In this document: one piece after another, positions 32,837 through 40,888 of the stretch
How the letters are laid out: each line of letters opens with the position of its first letter
Position numbering within the stretch: position 1 is the stretch's first letter
Assembly: GCA_027023425.1 (NCBI GenBank)
Contig: JALVVL010000013.1
Location: 1 to 50,648, forward strand
DNA: 50,648 bases
Direction: 5' to 3'
From: Anaerolineales bacterium
GTDB taxonomy: Bacteria; Chloroflexota; Anaerolineae; Anaerolineales; DRMV01
Program-made: the position numbers and the translations under genes
The notes under the pieces: generated by a model
What the model was told of the DNA's origin: nothing
Database searches by the model: none
The model's input: the letters and a program-made list of their open reading frames with translations, nothing else

Positions 32837-33784
32837 CTACTGGTCTTCCGGCGCTTCGGCAACCACGTAGAGCGGCCTGCCTTTGGCCTCGTCGTACAAT
32901 CTGCCTACATACTCGCCTAAAATTCCCAATGAAATGAGTTGCACGCCGCCCAAGAAAAGCACGGCAATCAGCGTGGTGGCCTGACCGTAAAAGGCTTGTG
33001 AGCCGGTCAGCCTCAGTATCACAACCACCGGAATGGCAATGATGGCAAGCCCGGCCGAGGCAAAGCCAAGGTAAGTCGCCAACTGAAGCGGAAAATACGA
33101 AAAGCCCGTGATGGCGTCAAGGGCAAACTTTATCATCTTGCGGAGAGGGTACTTGGTCTCACCGGCAAAGCGCGGGGCGCGCTTGTAAGGCACGCCAATT
33201 TGCCGAAAGCCCACCCACGACACCAAACCGCGGATAAACCGGTGATGCTCCGGCATTTTCTTGAGCACTTCCACCACGCGGCGGTCCATCAACCGAAAAT
33301 CGCCCGTGTCCAGCGGGATTTTGACATCGGTTATGCGGTAAATTAGGCGGTAGAAAAGCGCGGCGGTGGCTTTTTTGAACCAAGTTTCCCCTTCGCGCTC
33401 GGCGCGCACGGCATACACCACCTGATAGCCCTCGCGCCACTTCTCCACCAGTTTGGGAATGACTTCCGGCGGGTCTTGCAAGTCGGCGTCCATCAAAATA
33501 ACGGCATCGCCGCGCGCAAAATCCATCCCTGCGGTAACGGCTATCTGATGCCCAAAGTTGCGCGCGAAAATCACCGGCCTCACATGCTCCGGATCTTGCT
33601 CGCGCAATTGGCGCATCACCTCGGTTGAGCCGTCGGTTGAGCCATCGTCCACCAAAACCAGTTCCCAAGGCTCACCAAGGCTTTCCATCACTGCCTTCAC
33701 ACGCCGATAAAGTTCCGGCAGGCTTTCCCGCTCGTTATAAACCGGCGCGACAACCGAAAATGTGGGGTGATTTTTTGCATTCAT
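32837..33784 (-). CDS. GT2 glycosyltransferase (polyprenyl-phosphate sugar synthase type)
   Basis: 315 residues. The GT-A domain has [20 protein letters not shown] at the start, DDGSTDGST (about 46-54), DADLQDPPE (about 99-107) and [11 protein letters not shown], as in DPM1/GtrB-like enzymes. Two hydrophobic segments (about 238-262 and 273-296) anchor the C-terminus. It would load a sugar onto undecaprenyl phosphate for cell-envelope glycan. An upstream in-frame ATG at 33811 is less likely. A TGATAAAAT box ends 7 bases before ATG 33784 and there is no Shine-Dalgarno, so a leaderless message is possible. It diverges from the corC-like gene. Confidence 0.92.
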   Translation of the reverse strand: MNAKNHPTFSVVAPVYNERESLPELYRRVKAVMESLGEPWELVLVDDGSTDGSTEVMRQLREQDPEHVRPVIFARNFGHQIAVTAGMDFARGDAVILMDADLQDPPEVIPKLVEKWREGYQVVYAVRAEREGETWFKKATAALFYRLIYRITDVKIPLDTGDFRLMDRRVVEVLKKMPEHHRFIRGLVSWVGFRQIGVPYKRAPRFAGETKYPLRKMIKFALDAITGFSYFPLQLATYLGFASAGLAIIAIPVVVILRLTGSQAFYGQATTLIAVLFLGGVQLISLGILGEYVGRLYDEAKGRPLYVVAEAPEDQ

Positions 33785-33791
33785 GTGAGCA

Positions 33792-33797
33792 ATTTTA
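33792..33797 (-). promoter_or_regulatory. -10 box implying a leaderless transcript (GT2 gene)
   Basis: TAAAAT preceded by TGA (extended -10) on the minus strand and followed by seven bases, then ATG 33784. Confidence 0.4.
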
Positions 33798-33880
33798 TCA
33801 CCATTGTTCATTCAAGCGAATATTCACATGAGTTTTGGGCAAAGTGCCCATCGCGGCTAAAGGCTCCCCGCAGTTTTTAC

Positions 33881-33909
33881 TTGACGCCAGCGCCCTGACG
33901 TGCTAACCT
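33881..33909 (+). promoter_or_regulatory. Promoter of the CorC-like gene
   Basis: TTGACG (33881-33886), a 17-base spacer and TAACCT (33904-33909) preceded by GTGC, giving an extended -10. It lies 43 bases before the start at 33952. Confidence 0.65.
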
Positions 33910-33951
33910 CTCAACACAAACACTCCCTTCCCCGCGGAGAAAACGGCTACG

Positions 33952-35292
33952 ATGCTCTTGGACATCCTGATAATCACAATTCTGATAGCCCTGAACGGCT
34001 TTTTCGTCTCGGTGGAGTTTGCGGCGGTGGCGGCGCGGCGGCACCGCATCGCCGTAGAGGCCAAAAAAGGCAACAAAGCCGCCCAAATTGTCAAGCGCTG
34101 GCTTGACAGTCCCGCCGAGCGCGATCGCCTGCTGGCCGCCACCCAGTTGGGAATCACCATCGTGAGCCTTGCCCTCGGCGCAGTGGGCGAAAAAGCCTTT
34201 GAACACGCCTTCGCACCCTGGTTCGCCTCGCTCCAAATCCCCCCGGCGCTCAAATTCCTGCAGGCGATCATGCCCAGCCTGCCCCTGCTGGCATCGCTCA
34301 CCATAGTCACTTCCTTCCATGTGGTGCTCGGCGAGCAAGTGCCCAAAGTCGCCACCTTGCACGCCCCCGAAAAGTTTGCCCTGCGCGCCGCCTACCCAAT
34401 GTGGCTGTTTGAAACCGTTTTCGCGTGGTTTGTGGACATTTTAGACTGGGCAACTCGCCTCACACTGCGCTTGCTTGGCCTGCACCCAGTTACAGAACAC
34501 GGGCACATCGGCCTTGAAGAACTCAAGCAAATTGTCTCCGAAAGCGAAAAAAGCGGCGAATTGCCCGAAAGCGGCCGTATGCTCTCGGCGGTGCTTGACT
34601 TTGGCGAACTGCTGGTGCGGCAGGTGATGGTGCCGCGCACCGAAATCGTGGCTGTAGAAGCCGACACGCCGCTTTCAGAGGTGATTGACCTGTTTTCGGA
34701 GCACGCTTTTACCAAGTTCCCGGTTTACGAGGGCGAACTGGATAACATCATCGGCATAATGCACATCAAAGAAGTTGTGCGCTACTGGAAAACGCCCGAA
34801 TTTGAGCAGATGAAAGCGCGCAACCTCGCCCGCGAAGCCCTTTTTGTGCCCGAAACCCTGCCCGTAGCCGTGCTGTTGCACCGCTTCCGCGAATCGCGCC
34901 AGCATATCGCCATCGTGGTTGACGAATACGGCGGCACCGCGGGCTTGGTCACGCTTGAAGACCTGCTGGAAGAAATCGTCGGCGAGGTCGGCGACCAGTT
35001 TGACCAAGAGCCGCCCGAAATCCAGCCCCAGCCCGACGGCAGTTTTTTGGTGGATGGGCGCACCTTGCTTGAAGACGTGAACGAGCAACTTTCAACCGAC
35101 CTTTCCACCCCATACTACGACACCATCGCCGGCTTTGTTTTAGACCGTTTGGGCAGAATCCCCAAAGTGGGCGACACGGTGGAAGAGGACGGGGTGCGGC
35201 TCACAGTGGTTGAAATGGACGGCTTGCGTATTTCCCGCCTGCGGATTGAACGAACCGAGCCCGATGACCAGCCGGAAGAACCCGATGAATGA
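33952..35292 (+). CDS. HlyC/CorC-type transporter (CNNM, CBS pair, CorC domain)
   Basis: 446 residues. Hydrophobic CNNM/DUF21 segments occupy about 1-175 (ALNGFFVSVEFAAVAARRHR, ATQLGITIVSLALGAVGEKA). Two CBS domains follow (about 220-345; RQVMVPRTEIVAVEA, FTKFPVYEGELDNIIG, HIAIVVDEYGGTAGLVTLED), then the CorC/HlyC C-terminal domain (about 350-430). Such proteins are linked to magnesium/cobalt handling; the ion is not proven here. The stop overlaps the priA start by 8 bases (ATGAATGA), the same overlap seen after mutS. Confidence 0.94.
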   Translation: MLLDILIITILIALNGFFVSVEFAAVAARRHRIAVEAKKGNKAAQIVKRWLDSPAERDRLLAATQLGITIVSLALGAVGEKAFEHAFAPWFASLQIPPALKFLQAIMPSLPLLASLTIVTSFHVVLGEQVPKVATLHAPEKFALRAAYPMWLFETVFAWFVDILDWATRLTLRLLGLHPVTEHGHIGLEELKQIVSESEKSGELPESGRMLSAVLDFGELLVRQVMVPRTEIVAVEADTPLSEVIDLFSEHAFTKFPVYEGELDNIIGIMHIKEVVRYWKTPEFEQMKARNLAREALFVPETLPVAVLLHRFRESRQHIAIVVDEYGGTAGLVTLEDLLEEIVGEVGDQFDQEPPEIQPQPDGSFLVDGRTLLEDVNEQLSTDLSTPYYDTIAGFVLDRLGRIPKVGDTVEEDGVRLTVVEMDGLRISRLRIERTEPDDQPEEPDE

Positions 35293-37828
35293 GCCGCGCC
35301 GCTATGCCGAAGTGGCGGTTTATGAGCCCAAAGTGCAGGGCGTTTTTCACTACCACATCCCGCCGAAATTGCAGGGAGCGGTGCAAAAGGGCGCGGTGGT
35401 GGAAGTGGAATTTGGGGCGCGGCGGCTTTACGGCGTGGTGACGCGCTTGCTTGCCGAGCCGGAGGTCGCCGAGACCAAACCAATTTTGAGCATTCCAGAG
35501 CCGGAACTGCGGCTCACCGAAGCCCAACTCGCACTGGCGGAATGGCTTGCCGCCGCGACCTTGGCGCCGCTTTCGGCGGCAATTGGCTTGATGCTCCCGC
35601 GCGGGGCGCTCCAAACTGCCGACACGCTCTACCGCCTGACGGATGAAGCCCCCGCCGAGCCCCCAGCCGATTTAGATCAAACGGCGCGCCTTTTGTTTGA
35701 ACACCTGCGCGAGCGCCCGATGCGCGGGCGGCAAATTGCCCGCGCCCTGCCGCGGCGCAATTGGCGCCGCGCCGCCGAAGCCCTCCGCCGCCGCGGCTGG
35801 CTCACTTCCCAACCCGTCCTCCCACGCCTCAAAACTTCCCGCTCTTACGAAAAAACGGTTTCACTGCTCCGCCCCTACCAAAACGCGCAAGCCGAAGAGG
35901 TGGGCAAATCGGAAGCAACGCAAGCGCGCCGCCTGCGCCTGCTGAAGGAGTTAGCCGAAGCGGGGGGCAAAGCAGAGGCGCGCCGCCTGCTTGCCCTGAG
36001 CGGCGCGAAATCCGCCGACCTCAAAGCGCTGGAGAAGGCGGGCTTTGTGCGGGTAGAACTGACGGCGCGCTACCGCGACCCGTTGGCAAGGCTGACCGAG
36101 CCATCCCCCGAAACGCCGCCCCCGCTAACTGCGGCGCAGGCAAAAGCATGGGAGCGAATTGCCGCCGCGCTGAGCGCCGCCTCTGCGGGCGCGCCGCCGC
36201 CCCCGTTTTTGCTCCACGGCGTTACCGGAAGCGGCAAAACCGAAATTTACCTGCGCGCGGTCGGCAAAACATTGGCGTTGGGCAGGCAGGCGGTGGTACT
36301 TGTGCCCGAAATCGCCCTCACGCCCCAAACCGTGCGGCGGTTTTTGGCGCGCTTCCCCGGCAAGGTAGGCTTGCTCCATTCCCAACTCAGTGCAGGCGAG
36401 CGCTACGATACTTGGATGCGCGTGCGCCGCGGCGAAATTGGTGTGCTAATCGGGCCCCGGAGCGCCCTGTTTGCGCCCTTCCCCAACCTCGGCTTGATTG
36501 TGGTTGACGAATGCCATTCCGAATCGTACTACGAAGCCGAGCGCACCCCGCACTACCACGCCCGCACCACCGCGCTGGAATACGGCAAAATCGCCTCCGC
36601 TGTGGTGATTTTGGGCACTGCCACGCCCGATACAACCACCTACTTCCAAGCCAAGCAGGGCAAAATCCAACTGCTCACCCTGCCCGACCGCATTTTGGCG
36701 CACCGCCGGACGGTAGAGGCACAGGCAAAGCGCGCCGGGATGCCGCGCAAGCCCCCTGCGCCGCGCTTCCGCCCCATCGGCGAAGAGGCGTTAGCCGCCG
36801 AACTGCCGCCGGTACAAGTAGTTGACATGCGCGCCGAACTCAAAGCCGGGCATACCGGCATTTTCAGCCGTGCCCTGCTCGGCGCGCTGAGTGAAACGCT
36901 TGCCCGCGGCGAGCAAGCCATCCTTTTCCTCAACCGCCGCGGCAGCGCCACCTACGTTTTTTGCCGTGACTGCGGCTATGTGATGAAATGCCCCAAGTGC
37001 GGCACTCCGCTCACCTACCACAAAGCCGAAAACGCCCTGATTTGCCACCACTGCGGCTATCGGCGGAAGATGCCCACCCGTTGCCCCGCCTGCGGGAGCA
37101 CACGCATACGCCCCTACGGCGCGGGCACCGAGCGCGTGGAAGAGGAAGTCCACCGCCATTTTCCGCGAGCGCGCACCCTCCGTTGGGATGCTGATACGGC
37201 GCGCGCCCGCGGTAGCCACGCCGCCATCCTTGACCATTTCGTCTCTCGCCGTGCCGACGTGCTCATCGGCACGCAAATGCTCGCCAAAGGGCTTGACCTG
37301 CCGTTTGTGACACTGGTGGGCATAGTGCTGGCGGATGTGGGGCTAACCCTGCCCGACTACCGCGCCGCGGAGCGCGGCTTTCAATTGCTCACGCAGGTTG
37401 CCGGGCGCGCGGGGCGCAGTCCGCTCGGCGGGAAGGTGATTTTGCAAACCTACATGCCCGACCATTATGCCATCCAAGCCGCAGCGCGCCACGATTTTGC
37501 CGCGTTTTACCGCCGTGAACTGGAAAACCGCCGCAAACTCGGCTACCCGCCATACGCGAAACTGGTGCGCCTGCTTTACCGCTCGTTGCGCGCCGAGCAG
37601 GCAGAAGATGAAGCCGAGATGCTGGCAGAGCGGCTGAGGGCACTCATTTCCCGCCAAAACCGCACCGCCACGCAGATAATAGGCCCTGCGCCGTGCTTTT
37701 TTGAGCGGCTGAACGGATGGTATCGCTGGCAAATTGTGGTGCGCGGCCCCGACCCCGCCTCGCTCATCCGCCCGTTGCGCCTGCCCGAAGGATGGCAGGT
37801 GGAAGTTTGCCCACCGTCGTTGTTATAA
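35285..37828 (+). CDS. priA: Primosomal replication restart helicase PriA
   Basis: 847 residues. PriA reloads the replisome at collapsed forks. N-terminal 3'-DNA-binding part (YAEVAVYEPKVQGVFHYHIP); helicase with Walker A GVTGSGKTE (312-320); DEXH box as DECH (408-411) instead of the usual DEEH; eight zinc-binding Cys (560, 563, 569, 572, 587, 590, 600, 603) within RDCGYVMKCPKCG to RCPACGS; and a C-terminal helicase lobe ending in QVAGRAGR. The stretch around 470-510 is longer than usual. ATG 35285 is chosen because it overlaps the upstream stop and matches the family N-terminus. Function is secure. Confidence 0.97.
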   Translation: MNEPRRYAEVAVYEPKVQGVFHYHIPPKLQGAVQKGAVVEVEFGARRLYGVVTRLLAEPEVAETKPILSIPEPELRLTEAQLALAEWLAAATLAPLSAAIGLMLPRGALQTADTLYRLTDEAPAEPPADLDQTARLLFEHLRERPMRGRQIARALPRRNWRRAAEALRRRGWLTSQPVLPRLKTSRSYEKTVSLLRPYQNAQAEEVGKSEATQARRLRLLKELAEAGGKAEARRLLALSGAKSADLKALEKAGFVRVELTARYRDPLARLTEPSPETPPPLTAAQAKAWERIAAALSAASAGAPPPPFLLHGVTGSGKTEIYLRAVGKTLALGRQAVVLVPEIALTPQTVRRFLARFPGKVGLLHSQLSAGERYDTWMRVRRGEIGVLIGPRSALFAPFPNLGLIVVDECHSESYYEAERTPHYHARTTALEYGKIASAVVILGTATPDTTTYFQAKQGKIQLLTLPDRILAHRRTVEAQAKRAGMPRKPPAPRFRPIGEEALAAELPPVQVVDMRAELKAGHTGIFSRALLGALSETLARGEQAILFLNRRGSATYVFCRDCGYVMKCPKCGTPLTYHKAENALICHHCGYRRKMPTRCPACGSTRIRPYGAGTERVEEEVHRHFPRARTLRWDADTARARGSHAAILDHFVSRRADVLIGTQMLAKGLDLPFVTLVGIVLADVGLTLPDYRAAERGFQLLTQVAGRAGRSPLGGKVILQTYMPDHYAIQAAARHDFAAFYRRELENRRKLGYPPYAKLVRLLYRSLRAEQAEDEAEMLAERLRALISRQNRTATQIIGPAPCFFERLNGWYRWQIVVRGPDPASLIRPLRLPEGWQVEVCPPSLL

Positions 37829-37879
37829 TAAAACCAAAGCGCCAAAAGCGCGCCAACAACTCCCTTTCAGGATTTAGCC

Positions 37880-38389
37880 ATGCGCAGAGAAGTGCTAACT
37901 TGGGCAGATGTGGACGCCCTCGTAGACCACCTCATCCCGCAATTTGAAACCGAGTTTGACGCGATGGTGATGATAAGCCGCGGCGGGCTGGTTCCCGGCG
38001 GCTTGCTTGCCGAAGCGTTGGACATCACCCACATTTTGCTCGCGGCGGTAGATTTCCCGGCAGAGGTGGCGCTCAAGCGCGCGAAACTGATAGCGTGGCC
38101 TAAATTCATCCAATTCCCCGCGCCGGAAAAGTTGGAAGGCCGCCGCACGCTGATTGTGGACGACGTGTGGGGCTCGGGACGCACGATGACAGCAGTGCGG
38201 GCGCGCGTTGAAGGCGCGGGCGGCATCCCCTACACCTGCGTGCTCCACTTCAACCCCCACCGCAGTTTGTTCGGGCCGCTCCGCCCCGACTATTACGCCG
38301 CCATCACCGACGCCTACATCGTCTACCCGTGGGAAATCAGCCGCGGGCACGACCGCGTACTCCTGCCGGATTTGCCCGGCCAAGGATGA
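37880..38389 (+). CDS. Phosphoribosyltransferase-family protein
   Basis: 169 residues with the PRPP-binding signature TLIVDDVWGSGRTMTAV (about 90-106), an upstream MISRGGLVPGG that fits the pyrophosphate loop, and a C-terminal IVYPWEI typical of xanthine/hypoxanthine-type enzymes. It would salvage a purine base or act on a related substrate; the exact base cannot be read. It follows priA and precedes the SWIM-protein gene by 9 bases in the same direction. Confidence 0.9.
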   Translation: MRREVLTWADVDALVDHLIPQFETEFDAMVMISRGGLVPGGLLAEALDITHILLAAVDFPAEVALKRAKLIAWPKFIQFPAPEKLEGRRTLIVDDVWGSGRTMTAVRARVEGAGGIPYTCVLHFNPHRSLFGPLRPDYYAAITDAYIVYPWEISRGHDRVLLPDLPGQG

Positions 38390-38398
38390 GAAGCCCCC

Positions 38399-38890
38399 AT
38401 GCCGCCCCAAAACCGCCTCACCGTAGACGAAATCCGCCGCTGGGTTGGCGAATTGCCCCTACGGCGAGGGCGGATTTACCACAAACAGGGGCGGCTGGTT
38501 TATCTTTTCCGCGATGGCGACACCCTGCGCGCCGCGGTGCGGGGCAACGCCGCCGAGCCTTACCGCGTGTGGGTGCGTTTGGTGGATGGGCAGATTGCCG
38601 CGGCGCAATGCACATGCCCGGTCGGCGCGGGCGGACATTGCAAGCACACCGCCGCCGTCCTCTTGGCATGGCTTCATTCCCCCGAAAACTTCCGCCCTAT
38701 GCCCAAAGCCGCAGAAGCGCTGAAAGACGCCTCAGCCGAAGAACTGCTCGCCCTGATTGAACGCATGCTCGCCCGCCACCCCGATTTGGTAGAACTCCTG
38801 CCGAACACCGGGCATCATGGCACCGGGCATCAGGGAACTGGGCATCCGGGCACCGGGCATCATGGCACCGGGCATCTGGGCATCACGTAA
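38399..38890 (+). CDS. SWIM zinc-finger protein with repeat-encoded C-terminus
   Basis: 163 residues. A SWIM zinc finger with C71, C73, C81 and H83 (CTCPVGAGGHCKH) lies in a small beta-rich N-terminal part; SWIM fingers bind DNA or proteins. After the helix ELLALIERMLARHPDLVELL the chain turns into a 28-residue tail of GTGH[HQPL] pentapeptides (about 136-163). The DNA of that tail is an intergenic-type GGGCATC repeat also seen at 17590-17670, so the original C-terminus has probably been replaced. Function unknown. Confidence 0.85.
   Translation: MPPQNRLTVDEIRRWVGELPLRRGRIYHKQGRLVYLFRDGDTLRAAVRGNAAEPYRVWVRLVDGQIAAAQCTCPVGAGGHCKHTAAVLLAWLHSPENFRPMPKAAEALKDASAEELLALIERMLARHPDLVELLPNTGHHGTGHQGTGHPGTGHHGTGHLGIT
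38810..38886. repeat. GGGCATC/CACCGGGCAT short tandem repeat inside a CDS
   Basis: About five in-frame 15-base units (GGCACCGGGCATCAT type) form the 3' end of the SWIM gene. The same repeat kind appears outside genes near 17.6 kb. Confidence 0.85.
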
Positions 38891-38903
38891 CCAAGGAGCC
38901 CCC

Positions 38904-39770
38904 ATGACCAAATTCACCATAGCACTGGCGCAGATAAACACCCGCCTCGGCGTGCCCGAAGCAAACCTTGAGAAGCATCTGGATTACATCCGCGAAGCCA
39001 AAAGCGGCGGGGCGGATTTGGTCGTGTTCCCCGAACTTTCGCTCACGGGCTACGTGGTGCAAGACCTTGCGCCCGCGGTCGCCCATCGCGCCGCCGCCGA
39101 CGACCCGATTTTCGCCCCATTGCTGGAAGCCAGCACTTCCATTGACATAACGGTTGGATTTGTGGAGGAAGGGCCGCGGCACAGGTTTTACATCGCCGCG
39201 GCTTACCTCTCGCAGCGCCGCGTCGTCCACGTTCACCGCAAGGTTTACCTGCCCACCTACGGCTTGTTTGACGAAGGGCGCTTTTTCGCATGGGGCGATG
39301 AGGTGCGCGCCTTCAACACCCGCTTCGGGCGGATGGGAATGCTGATTTGCGAGGATTTTTGGCACGCCTCGCCGCCGTACCTGCTATGGCTTGACGGCGC
39401 GGACATGCTGCTGCTCACCTCCGCCTCGCCCGGCAGAGGGCTGAGCACCGCCCCGCAATTGGAATCGGCTCAGTGGGTGGAGCACATCAATCGCGCCTAC
39501 GCAAGCCTGTTCACGGTGTTTGTCGCCCATTCCAACCGCGTGGGCTACGAAGATGGGCTAAACTTTTGGGGCGGGAGCACGCTGTTTGCCCCCGACGGCA
39601 GGCTGGTTGCCCAAGCGCCCTACCACGAAGAAGCCATTCGTTTCGCCGAAGTGGACATGCGCGAACTGCACCGCATCCGCGCCCGTCTGCCGCTGTTGCG
39701 CGATGAGCGCACCGCCCTCGTGCGCCGTGAAATGGAACGTATCCTCTCCCAACCCCACCGCCTCCGCTGA
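38904..39770 (+). CDS. Nitrilase-superfamily amidohydrolase (possible NAD synthetase glutaminase partner)
   Basis: 288 residues with the full Glu-Lys-Cys triad: E44 in FPELSLTGY, K113 in HRKVYLPTYG and C149 in MLICEDFWHA. The family hydrolyses amides. The gene lies one step before nadE, and HRKVYLPTYG with FDEGR and MLICEDFW resemble the glutaminase domain of fused NAD synthetases, so it may feed ammonia to NadE as a separate subunit (inference). ATG 38904 is set by AAGGAG 5 bases upstream; the earlier in-frame ATG lies inside the SWIM gene repeat. Confidence 0.9.
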   Translation: MTKFTIALAQINTRLGVPEANLEKHLDYIREAKSGGADLVVFPELSLTGYVVQDLAPAVAHRAAADDPIFAPLLEASTSIDITVGFVEEGPRHRFYIAAAYLSQRRVVHVHRKVYLPTYGLFDEGRFFAWGDEVRAFNTRFGRMGMLICEDFWHASPPYLLWLDGADMLLLTSASPGRGLSTAPQLESAQWVEHINRAYASLFTVFVAHSNRVGYEDGLNFWGGSTLFAPDGRLVAQAPYHEEAIRFAEVDMRELHRIRARLPLLRDERTALVRREMERILSQPHRLR

Positions 39771-40043
39771 CCACCGGCTCACTGGGAGCACTAAAGATGT
39801 GTTGAAACAGGTGCTCACAAGTTTAGAAACCTTATCCAGCCCTCACCCCACTTTGGCTCGCTGCGCTCGCCGTTTCTCCCCTCTCCCAGTGGGAGAGGGG
39901 AGAAAGCCGCCGTTAGGCGGCTTGAGGGGTGAGGGCAAATCAAGGGCGTTTCTCAACAACCTTTTAGTGCTCCCGACTCACTTGACACCGGAACACTTGA
40001 CACCGGAACACTTGACACTCTCTCCTTTCCCCTCGGAGCCACC
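39771..40043. repeat. Intergenic repeats: REP-like element and CTTGACACCGGAACA repeat
   Basis: Contains a diverged copy of the 4.3-kb REP-like hairpin (39840-39935; TCTCCCAGTGGGAGA core) with an inserted short inverted repeat (AAGCCGCC..GGCGGCTT), then three units of a CACTTGACACCGGAA repeat (about 39979-40020). No gene is seen. Confidence 0.8.
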
Positions 40044-40877
40044 ATGACCTCATACCCCGCAAACCTTGAAATAAACACCGACTTAGCGCGCCGCATTCTC
40101 ACCGGCTTTATCCGCAGCGAGATAACACGCGTGGGCTTGAAACGCGCCGTGGTGGGCGTTTCAGGCGGCGTGGATTCTTCGTTAGTGTGCTTTTTGGCGG
40201 CAGAGGCGCTCGGCGCGGAAAACGTGCTCGCCGTGCGGATGCCCTACCGCACCTCCTCGCCCGAATCGCTTGAACACGCCCAAATGGTGATTGACGCAAC
40301 TGGCGTGCAAAGCCTCACGGTGGAAATTACGCCAATGGTGGAACCGTATTTTGAGCGCTTCCCCGATATGGATAAGCGCCGCAAGGGGAACTTGATGGCG
40401 CGGGCGCGCATGGCAGTGCTGTACGACCAGTCGGCGGTGTTCGGCGGTTTGGTGGTGGGCACAAGCAACAAAACCGAAATCCTGCTCGGCTATTCCACGC
40501 TTTACGGCGATTCGGCATACGCCATCAATCCCATCGGCGACCTGTACAAAACGCAAGTGTGGCAGTTGGCAGAAGCAGTCGGCGTGCCCGATGTGATTGT
40601 ACGCAAGCCCCCCACAGCCGACCTCTGGGCAGGGCAAACCGATGAGCAGGAATTGGGCTTCACCTACCGCGAAGCCGACCGCTTGCTTTACCTGCTCGTT
40701 GACCTGCGCTACACCCCCGAAGAATGCGTAGAAGCCGGTTTCTCGGAAGAGTTGGTGCGTGCCGTGATGGAGCGCGTCCGCCGCTACCATTACAAGCGCA
40801 TCATGCCGCCCATTGCCAAAGTCTCCAACCGCACCATCGGCTATGATTTCCTTTACCTACGCGATTGGGGGACTTAG
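40044..40877 (+). CDS. nadE: NAD synthetase
   Basis: 277 residues. NAD synthetase converts deamido-NAD to NAD with ATP and ammonia. The P-loop-like SGGVDSS (40-46) and later [18 protein letters not shown] and [16 protein letters not shown] are family hallmarks. The length is that of the ammonia-dependent type, without a fused glutaminase; an amidohydrolase gene upstream may supply ammonia. A GGAG sequence lies about 6 bases upstream of the ATG. Confidence 0.96.
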   Translation: MTSYPANLEINTDLARRILTGFIRSEITRVGLKRAVVGVSGGVDSSLVCFLAAEALGAENVLAVRMPYRTSSPESLEHAQMVIDATGVQSLTVEITPMVEPYFERFPDMDKRRKGNLMARARMAVLYDQSAVFGGLVVGTSNKTEILLGYSTLYGDSAYAINPIGDLYKTQVWQLAEAVGVPDVIVRKPPTADLWAGQTDEQELGFTYREADRLLYLLVDLRYTPEECVEAGFSEELVRAVMERVRRYHYKRIMPPIAKVSNRTIGYDFLYLRDWGT

Positions 40878-40888
40878 CAAATATCAAA

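Noticed and set aside
36509-36520. PriA inactivation because DEEH reads DECH
   Set aside because: The first Asp-Glu pair and His are kept, and DEXH allows variation at the third position; all zinc Cys and Walker A are intact.
40044-40877. NadE as a full glutamine-dependent enzyme
   Set aside because: No glutaminase domain is fused; the length fits the ammonia-dependent form.
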